From an uncultured Solirubrobacterales bacterium (lineage in GTDB: Bacteria; Actinomycetota; Thermoleophilia; Solirubrobacterales; Solirubrobacteraceae), in the NCBI GenBank assembly GCA_903959665.1, contig CAJBXY010000020.1, positions 1-10,809 of the forward strand: a stretch of 10,809 nt of DNA. The letters run 5' to 3'. The translations under genes and the position numbers were made by a program. The notes beneath the pieces are model-generated. The model was not told where the DNA came from. It saw only the letters and a program-made list of their open reading frames with translations, and did not search any database. This document shows positions 6,962-10,809 of this stretch, piece by piece (within the stretch, counting starts at the first letter, position 1; the number at the start of each line of letters is the position of its first letter).

Positions 6962-8233
6962 ATGGCACGAATTCTTCTCGGCGTCACCGGAGGGATCGCC
7001 GCCTACAAGGCGCTCGACCTAATCCGTCTAGCGGCCGCTGGCGGCCACTCGCTTCGCGTGATCCAGACCGATAACTCGCAGCGCTTCGTAGGCGCCGCTT
7101 CGTTCGCGGCGATCACCGGCGCGCCGGTGCTTACCAGCGAGTGGGAGCGTGATCCCGCCCGCGGCGCGTTCCCCGACCAGTCAACGCCCGAACACGATCC
7201 GATCAGCCACCTCGAACTGGTGCGCAACGCCGACTGCTTCGTAATCGCGCCGGCCAGCGCCAACACGATCGCCAAACTGGCGCACGGACTTGCCGACAAT
7301 CTGCTGACGAGCGCAGCACTCGCAGCATCGTGCCCGCTGATTGTCGCTCCGGCGATGAACCACCAGATGTGGGAGAGCCCAGCAACACAAGGAAACATTG
7401 AGCTTCTGCGTAGCCGCTCGGTAACGATCATCGACCCTGAGGTCGGTTCGTTGGCTAGCCGTAACGAATGGGGAAGTGGCCGACTGGCGCAGCCGGCGAC
7501 GATTCTGTCGGCGATTGAGCAGATCGTCCCGGCCGGAGAGCGCCCTTGGGATGGCCGCCGCGTCCTCGTGACGGCGGGAGGGACCCGCGAAGCGATCGAC
7601 GCGGTTCGCTTCGTTGGCAATCGTTCATCGGGGCGGATGGGCTTCGCGCTGGCCGAGGCTGCCGCCGCGCGCGGCGCCGTAGTGACGGTGATTGCGGCGA
7701 ACGTTGATCTGCCACGGCACGCACAGATTTCCTACATCGATGTCGAAAGCGCGGCCGACCTGGAGCGCGCCGCAGGGGAGCAGTTCGTCGGCTGTGACCT
7801 ATTGCTGATGGCAGCAGCCGTCGCCGACTTCACGGCCGCCGATCCCGCGCAGGGGAAGCTGAAGAAGGACGGACGGCCAGAGCTGGAACTAACCCTGACG
7901 CCAACCACCGACGTGCTGGCGCAGCTCAGCGAGAGCAGCAGCGAAGGGCAGATGCTCGTCGGCTTTGCCGCAGAGCACGGCCCCAACGCCGTCGAACTCG
8001 GGCGAACCAAGCTTGCCGCCAAGGGGCTTGACCTGCTGATCGTCAACGACGTCTCAGCTGACGGGATTGGCTTTGAAAGCAGCTCGAACGAGGTGACGAT
8101 CATCTCGAACGAGGGCGACCTCCACGTTCCAAAGGCCGACAAGTTGGCGATTGCAAACGAAATCCTTGACGCGGTCGACCGACTCGCTCTCCAGCGGGCA
8201 GGTAGCGCGGTCTCTCAGGCGAGCAATGAGTGA
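6962..8233 (+). CDS. coaBC: Bifunctional phosphopantothenoylcysteine decarboxylase / phosphopantothenate-cysteine ligase
   Basis: CoaBC joins 4'-phosphopantothenate to cysteine (CoaB, CTP-dependent) and decarboxylates the product to phosphopantetheine (CoaC, FMN-dependent) in coenzyme A synthesis. The 423-residue fusion has normal length. The CoaC half (about 1-188) shows GVTGGIAAYKALDL (7-20), catalytic His83 in SHLELV, the FMN/substrate segment ASANTIAKLAHGLADN (98-113) and PAMNHQMW (130-137). The CoaB half (about 195-415) shows VTAGGTREAID (203-213), FVGNRSSGRMG (217-227), AAAVADF (284-290), KLKK (299-302) and IVNDVS. Oddity: the flap motif reads GSLASRNEWGSGRL (162-175), with Ser166 where E. 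coli has the redox-active cysteine of its ACG motif. The stop overlaps the next gene's start by 8 nt. Confidence 0.96.
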   Translation: MARILLGVTGGIAAYKALDLIRLAAAGGHSLRVIQTDNSQRFVGAASFAAITGAPVLTSEWERDPARGAFPDQSTPEHDPISHLELVRNADCFVIAPASANTIAKLAHGLADNLLTSAALAASCPLIVAPAMNHQMWESPATQGNIELLRSRSVTIIDPEVGSLASRNEWGSGRLAQPATILSAIEQIVPAGERPWDGRRVLVTAGGTREAIDAVRFVGNRSSGRMGFALAEAAAARGAVVTVIAANVDLPRHAQISYIDVESAADLERAAGEQFVGCDLLLMAAAVADFTAADPAQGKLKKDGRPELELTLTPTTDVLAQLSESSSEGQMLVGFAAEHGPNAVELGRTKLAAKGLDLLIVNDVSADGIGFESSSNEVTIISNEGDLHVPKADKLAIANEILDAVDRLALQRAGSAVSQASNE

Positions 8234-8594
8234 TCCGTCCGCCTACGAGTCGTACCGCAGCGGGCTGACGCTGCTCGAAAGGGGCGACCATCACGCTGCC
8301 GTGATCGCACTAATGCGTGCGCGCGAGGTCGAGCCGGACGCTGCGATGGTTCGCGAGGCGCTCGGACGCGCGCTCTTCGGCGCCCACCGCTACCGCGAGG
8401 CTGCAGCTGAGTTCCAGGCCGTCGTCGACGGCGCCCCGACCAACGATTACGCACTCTTCTGCCTTGGTCGCTGCCTGCAGCTGCTCGGCGCCCACGATGA
8501 CGCTCGCCGCCCGCTGGCGCTGGCCGCCTGCCTGAGGCCGGAACGCGACGATTACCGCGCCTACCGTGACGCGGCTCGGCGCCTAGCGTCCTGA
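8226..8594 (+). CDS. Small TPR-repeat protein, function unknown
   Basis: The 122-residue product consists almost entirely of three tetratricopeptide repeats, roughly residues 6-39 (SYRSGLTLLERGDHHAAV), 40-73 (EALGRALFGAHRYREAAAEF) and 74-107 (ALFCLGRCLQLLGAHDDAR). Each has the usual small residue at position 8, G/A near position 20 and the hydrophobic pattern of paired helices. There is no signal peptide, membrane segment or catalytic motif, so a cytoplasmic protein-binding adaptor is likely; the partner is unknown. The ATG at 8226 overlaps the coaBC stop (8231-8233), suggesting coupled translation. A longer frame back to 8151 exists, but it lies wholly inside coaBC and adds no TPR-like sequence. 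The gene sits between coaBC and the rimP leader. Confidence 0.85.
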   Translation: MSDPSAYESYRSGLTLLERGDHHAAVIALMRAREVEPDAAMVREALGRALFGAHRYREAAAEFQAVVDGAPTNDYALFCLGRCLQLLGAHDDARRPLALAACLRPERDDYRAYRDAARRLAS

Positions 8595-8604
8595 GTCACC
8601 ACTG

Positions 8605-8625
8605 GGCGCTCAGCGCCAGCGAGGA
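8605..8625 (+). repeat. 21-base exact copy of a carB segment
   Basis: The bases at 8605-8625 in the rimP leader are identical to 2797-2817 inside carB (codons around ALSASEE). The match includes the self-complementary GGCGCTCAGCGCC and runs on to GCGAGGA. It could be coincidence helped by GC-rich codon words, or a remnant of duplication; see findings. Confidence 0.6.
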
Positions 8626-8693
8626 AAGCTCGGCGGTGCTATCGTTCTAAACGAGCTTTCGAAGTCCGGTAGCGCCGGTCACAGCAGCAACGG

Positions 8694-8718
8694 AAGTGGG
8701 CGCTAGCCCACTTTTTTT
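8694..8718 (+). terminator. Intrinsic terminator before rimP
   Basis: AAGTGGGC (8694-8701) pairs with GCCCACTT (8706-8713) in a perfect 8-bp stem with a GCTA loop, followed by seven T residues (8712-8718). It is the only canonical intrinsic terminator in the window. It either ends the mihF-to-TPR transcript or, given the alternative pairings upstream, acts as the off-switch of a rimP-nusA attenuator. Confidence 0.88.
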
Positions 8719-8732
8719 ATCCCCATATACCG

Positions 8733-9155
8733 ATGAATACGACTCAAATACACGCCGAAATCGAAGCCAAGCTGGCTGAAACTCAGCCTGCGCTTGAGGT
8801 CCTCGCCGTTGAAGGCGCGGGCAGCGGCACGGTCCGCGTTGTGATCGATCATCCCGACGGCGTCACGCTCGACCTTTGCGCAGCGGTGACCAACGACCTC
8901 GAGCTGGTGCGCGAGAAGGTTGGTCTTGAGGTCTCATCGCCTGGTCGCGAGCGGCCGCTAACGCGCCCCGAGCACTACCAGCGCTTCCTTGGCCGCCGCG
9001 CCAAGGTGCGTACCTCCGAGCCGCTCGAGGGACAAAGCAACTTCACCGGCGAACTTGTCGGAGCATCAACTGAAGAGGTAACGATCTCGGCCGGCGACGC
9101 GCTGGTCGCGATTCCCTATACGGCGATTAAACGATCCAACCTGATCGAGGAGTAG
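8733..9155 (+). CDS. rimP: Ribosome maturation factor RimP
   Basis: RimP assists assembly of the 30S ribosomal subunit. The 140-residue product has the two-domain layout. The N-terminal alpha/beta domain carries LEVLAVEGAGSGTVRVVID, then GVTLDLCAAVTNDLELV and the hallmark LEVSSPGRERPLTRPEHY. A C-terminal Sm-like beta barrel begins near FLGRRAKVRTSEPL and ends IPYTAIKRSNLI. The ATG at 8733 is the only start that keeps the N-terminal helix; it has no Shine-Dalgarno and lies 14 nt after a terminator T tract, so expression should depend on read-through or on an unseen close promoter. It is followed by nusA after 4 nt, the widely conserved rimP-nusA pairing. Confidence 0.95.
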   Translation: MNTTQIHAEIEAKLAETQPALEVLAVEGAGSGTVRVVIDHPDGVTLDLCAAVTNDLELVREKVGLEVSSPGRERPLTRPEHYQRFLGRRAKVRTSEPLEGQSNFTGELVGASTEEVTISAGDALVAIPYTAIKRSNLIEE

Positions 9156-9159
9156 CAAG

Positions 9160-10809
9160 ATGTCGACAGAGATCATCGAAGCAATGACAGTGCTCGCTAA
9201 CGAAAAGGGGATTAGCCCCGAGCGGCTCATCACCGCGCTCGAGGACGCGCTCCTTTCGGCCTATATGAAGCAGTCAACGTCGGTTAAGTACGCGCGCGTC
9301 CAGCTTGACGCTGAGACCGGCGATTACCGCGTGATTGAGCTGAAGATCCCTGAACGGCTTGAAGCGCAGCTGATCGTCGAAGCGATCGACGAGGAGACCT
9401 ACCTTGACCCTGAGACGGGCGAGTACGTCGAGCCAGCAGAGCCGGTGATCGATCCTGAGAAGTTCGCGATCTACCGTGATCAGATCGAAGAGGCCGACGT
9501 GACCCCAGACGACTTCGGCCGGATTGCTGCGCAGACGGCAAAGCAGGTAATCCTCCAGCGCGTCCGTGAAGCCGAGCGCGACATGATGTTCGACGAGTAT
9601 CAAGATCGCGTCGGCGAGCTCGTCAACGGCATCGTCCAGCAGTCCGATTCGCGTTACACGCTGGTCCAGCTCGGCGTTGGCGGCCGGATCGAAGCGTTGC
9701 TGCCCAGGTCCGAGCAGGTTGACGGCGAGCGTTACGACCACGGCCAGCGCGTCAAGGCCGTGATCAAAGAGGTTTCGGCCGACACGAAGGGTCCTTCAAT
9801 CATTCTCAGCCGCCGTGACCCTGAGCTAATCAAGGCGCTCTTTGAGCTCGAAGTTCCTGAGATGGCCGATGGGCTGGTTGAGATTGCCAACGTCGCGCGC
9901 GAACCGGGCTACCGCTCGAAGATCGCAGTCGTCTCCTACGCCGACGGCGTCGACCCGGTCGGCGCCTGCGTCGGCCCACGCGGCTCTCGCGTGCGGATGG
10001 TCGTCTCCGAGCTGCGCGGCGAGAAGATCGACATCATTCCTTACAACGAAGAGCCCGCACGGTTCGTCGCCAAGGCTCTTTCGCCGGCCCGTGTTCGCGA
10101 GGTTGTGGTCGATGATGAGGCGCGCCAGGCAACGGTGATCGTCCCCGACGACCAGCTCGCACTGGCAATTGGGCGCGAGGGGCAGAACGCGCGCCTTGCT
10201 GCCCGTCTAACCGGCTGGCGGATCGACATCCGCTCCGAATCAGAGTTCGCTACGGAAGCCCCTGACGGCTCGATGTCGGCCGATGAAGAGGTCGGCGGGC
10301 GCTGCGTCGCGGTGCTCACGAATGGCCGTCGTTGCCCGAACGCCGCTCTGCCAGGCACGACCTCCTGCGGCCTTCCCGCTCATATTGCTCTGGGCCGCTT
10401 CAGCGGCAACTCGGTCGCCTTCGCCGCCGAGCTCAGCGAGGAAGAGATCGAACGCTTCGCAGATCCTGAGGTTCCGGCCGCCGAGCTGGCCGATCGCGTC
10501 GGTGAGATTGAAGCTGTCGTTGCCGAAGCGCAGGCGATCGCCGCGGCCGCCGCCGCCGCAGAGGCTGAGGCCGCAGAGGCCGCCGCCGCCCAGGCAGCAG
10601 CCGCTGCCGAAGCGCAGGCCGGCGAAGAAGCCGGCGATGACGATGCGCTCCTCGATGCTGAGGACGCCGCCGGCGAGGCCGAGGAGGTAGCTGAAGAGGC
10701 TGAGGAAGAGAAGATCGAAGCTGAGGACGAGGCCGCTGAGGACGCGGCGACTGAGGAGCTCGCCGAGGCCGAAGAGGTTGAAGACGAAGCGGCCAAGGCC
10801 GAGCTGGAA
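9160..10809 (+). CDS. nusA: Transcription termination/antitermination factor NusA with C-terminal extension, 3' partial
   Basis: NusA binds RNA polymerase and nascent RNA and modulates pausing, termination and antitermination. The ATG at 9160 has GAGGAG 7 nt upstream (9147-9152, in the end of rimP). 550 codons are open to the right edge, so the stop is outside. The core is standard: N-terminal RNA polymerase-binding domain (about 1-145, with TPDDFGRIAAQTAKQVI at 115-131), S1 (about 150-217), KH1 (GPRG, 272-275) and KH2 (GREG, 338-341), ending near 362. Beyond this lies an extension absent from short NusA proteins. First comes a zinc-knuckle-like module C382-x9-C392-x10-C403-x4-H408. A linker leads to an alanine-rich stretch (about 455-487) and an acidic Glu/Asp/Ala tail from 489 on. 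The tail does not resemble the E. coli acidic repeats. Confidence 0.96.
   Translation, partial: MSTEIIEAMTVLANEKGISPERLITALEDALLSAYMKQSTSVKYARVQLDAETGDYRVIELKIPERLEAQLIVEAIDEETYLDPETGEYVEPAEPVIDPEKFAIYRDQIEEADVTPDDFGRIAAQTAKQVILQRVREAERDMMFDEYQDRVGELVNGIVQQSDSRYTLVQLGVGGRIEALLPRSEQVDGERYDHGQRVKAVIKEVSADTKGPSIILSRRDPELIKALFELEVPEMADGLVEIANVAREPGYRSKIAVVSYADGVDPVGACVGPRGSRVRMVVSELRGEKIDIIPYNEEPARFVAKALSPARVREVVVDDEARQATVIVPDDQLALAIGREGQNARLAARLTGWRIDIRSESEFATEAPDGSMSADEEVGGRCVAVLTNGRRCPNAALPGTTSCGLPAHIALGRFSGNSVAFAAELSEEEIERFADPEVPAAELADRVGEIEAVVAEAQAIAAAAAAAEAEAAEAAAAQAAAAAEAQAGEEAGDDDALLDAEDAAGEAEEVAEEAEEEKIEAEDEAAEDAATEELAEAEEVEDEAAKAELE
10303..10383 (+). other. Zinc-knuckle-like module inside nusA
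   Basis: Codons here encode C382, C392, C403 and H408 of NusA within RCVAVLTNGRRCPN and GTTSCGLPAH. The spacing C-x9-C-x10-C-x4-H, with glycine and proline near the ligands, resembles small structural zinc-binding modules. Metal binding is inferred from pattern alone. Confidence 0.55.
10522..10809 (+). other. Low-complexity alanine-rich and acidic tail of nusA
   Basis: From about residue 455 the protein is dominated by Ala, then by Glu, Asp and Ala, with few hydrophobic or basic residues. GCC/GCG and GAG/GAA codons alternate, giving repetitive DNA that invites slippage and length variation between strains. It is likely disordered or a single charged helix. The end lies outside the window. 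Confidence 0.7.

Larger units (their letters stand above)
8595..8732 (+). promoter_or_regulatory. Structured leader / attenuator candidate upstream of rimP-nusA
   Basis: No gene fits here, but base pairing is dense. P1 is the hairpin GGCGC/GCGCC (8605-8609 with 8613-8617). Helix A is 9 bp, 8624-8632 with 8652-8660 (GAAAGCTCG/CGAGCTTTC). Helix B is 11 bp with two G-U pairs, 8634-8644 with 8667-8677. A and B interleave, so they form either an H-type pseudoknot or two exclusive states. TAGCGCC (8670-8676, part of helix B) can pair perfectly with GGCGCTA (8699-8705), which would consume the 5' arm and loop of the terminator at 8694-8718. This is attenuator logic: B formed gives termination, B open allows antitermination. 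The 14 nt between terminator and rimP ATG hold no Shine-Dalgarno. It matches no riboswitch class I recognise; a free small RNA is an alternative. Confidence 0.6.

Noticed and set aside
7003..7620. 205-codon reverse-strand frame inside coaBC
   Set aside because: Same reasoning: antisense shadow of a well-conserved gene with no recognisable domain of its own.
8151..8225. Upstream extension of the TPR gene
   Set aside because: These codons overlap coaBC in another frame, contain no TPR pattern, and the ATG at 8226 overlapping the coaBC stop is a typical coupled start.
8584..8589. TAGCGT as a -10 box for the rimP leader
   Set aside because: It has the TAnnnT form and plausible location, but no -35 and no supporting pattern; too weak to list as a feature.
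8640..8656. Anticodon-like loop TTCTAAA that would read CTA (amber/pyrrolysine-type tRNA)
   Set aside because: Only three base pairs support the stem, the nearby TTCGAAG does not satisfy the T-loop consensus, and no acceptor stem or CCA context exists. The bases are better explained by helices A and B of the leader.
8595..8718. Signal recognition particle RNA or another known stable RNA
   Set aside because: The conserved GGAAG...AGCAG helix 8 arrangement of SRP RNA is not present in the right order, and there is no match to tmRNA, 6S or RNase P signatures.

Overview
The window is a continuous, same-strand block of housekeeping genes from a GC-rich bacterium, most likely an actinomycete-lineage organism (phylum Actinomycetota). 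The decisive marker is mihF, the actinobacterial integration host factor, in its classical position between the pyrimidine genes and gmk-rpoZ-coaBC. The PyrK plus class 1B PyrD pair, the start codons with no Shine-Dalgarno but a close -10 element, and the gene order suggest one of the deep branches such as Thermoleophilia. That class-level assignment is inference and would need a tree. No mobile element, CRISPR array, rRNA, tRNA or convincing reverse-strand gene was found.

Layout. (1) 1-5618 is the end of a pyrimidine biosynthesis operon: carA (5' end outside the window), carB, pyrK, pyrD. All are tightly overlapped (1-nt TGATG, then two GTGA overlaps), implying one transcript and translational coupling. 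CarA/CarB make carbamoyl phosphate; PyrK/PyrD oxidise dihydroorotate with NAD+. pyrF, often next in related operons, is absent here. (2) 5619-5750 is a short control region with a GC hairpin, a 9-base direct repeat, an 11-base dyad and a -10 box. (3) 5751-8233 holds mihF, gmk, rpoZ and coaBC. The first three starts have no Shine-Dalgarno but each has a TAnnnT hexamer 6-7 nt upstream, the signature of leaderless transcripts. coaBC instead has a perfect AGGAGG. (4) 8226-8594 is a small TPR-repeat protein of unknown function overlapping coaBC. (5) 8595-8732 is non-coding and highly structured: mutually exclusive or pseudoknotted helices, a possible antiterminator, and a textbook intrinsic terminator ending 14 nt before rimP. 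It looks like an attenuator controlling rimP-nusA. (6) 8733-10809 holds rimP and nusA; nusA runs off the right edge.

The most notable items are the rimP-nusA leader and NusA itself. After the ordinary NTD-S1-KH-KH core, NusA continues with a Cys/Cys/Cys/His zinc-knuckle-like module and then a long alanine-rich and acidic tail. A second point is the CoaC half of CoaBC, where serine stands in place of the cysteine known in the E. coli enzyme.
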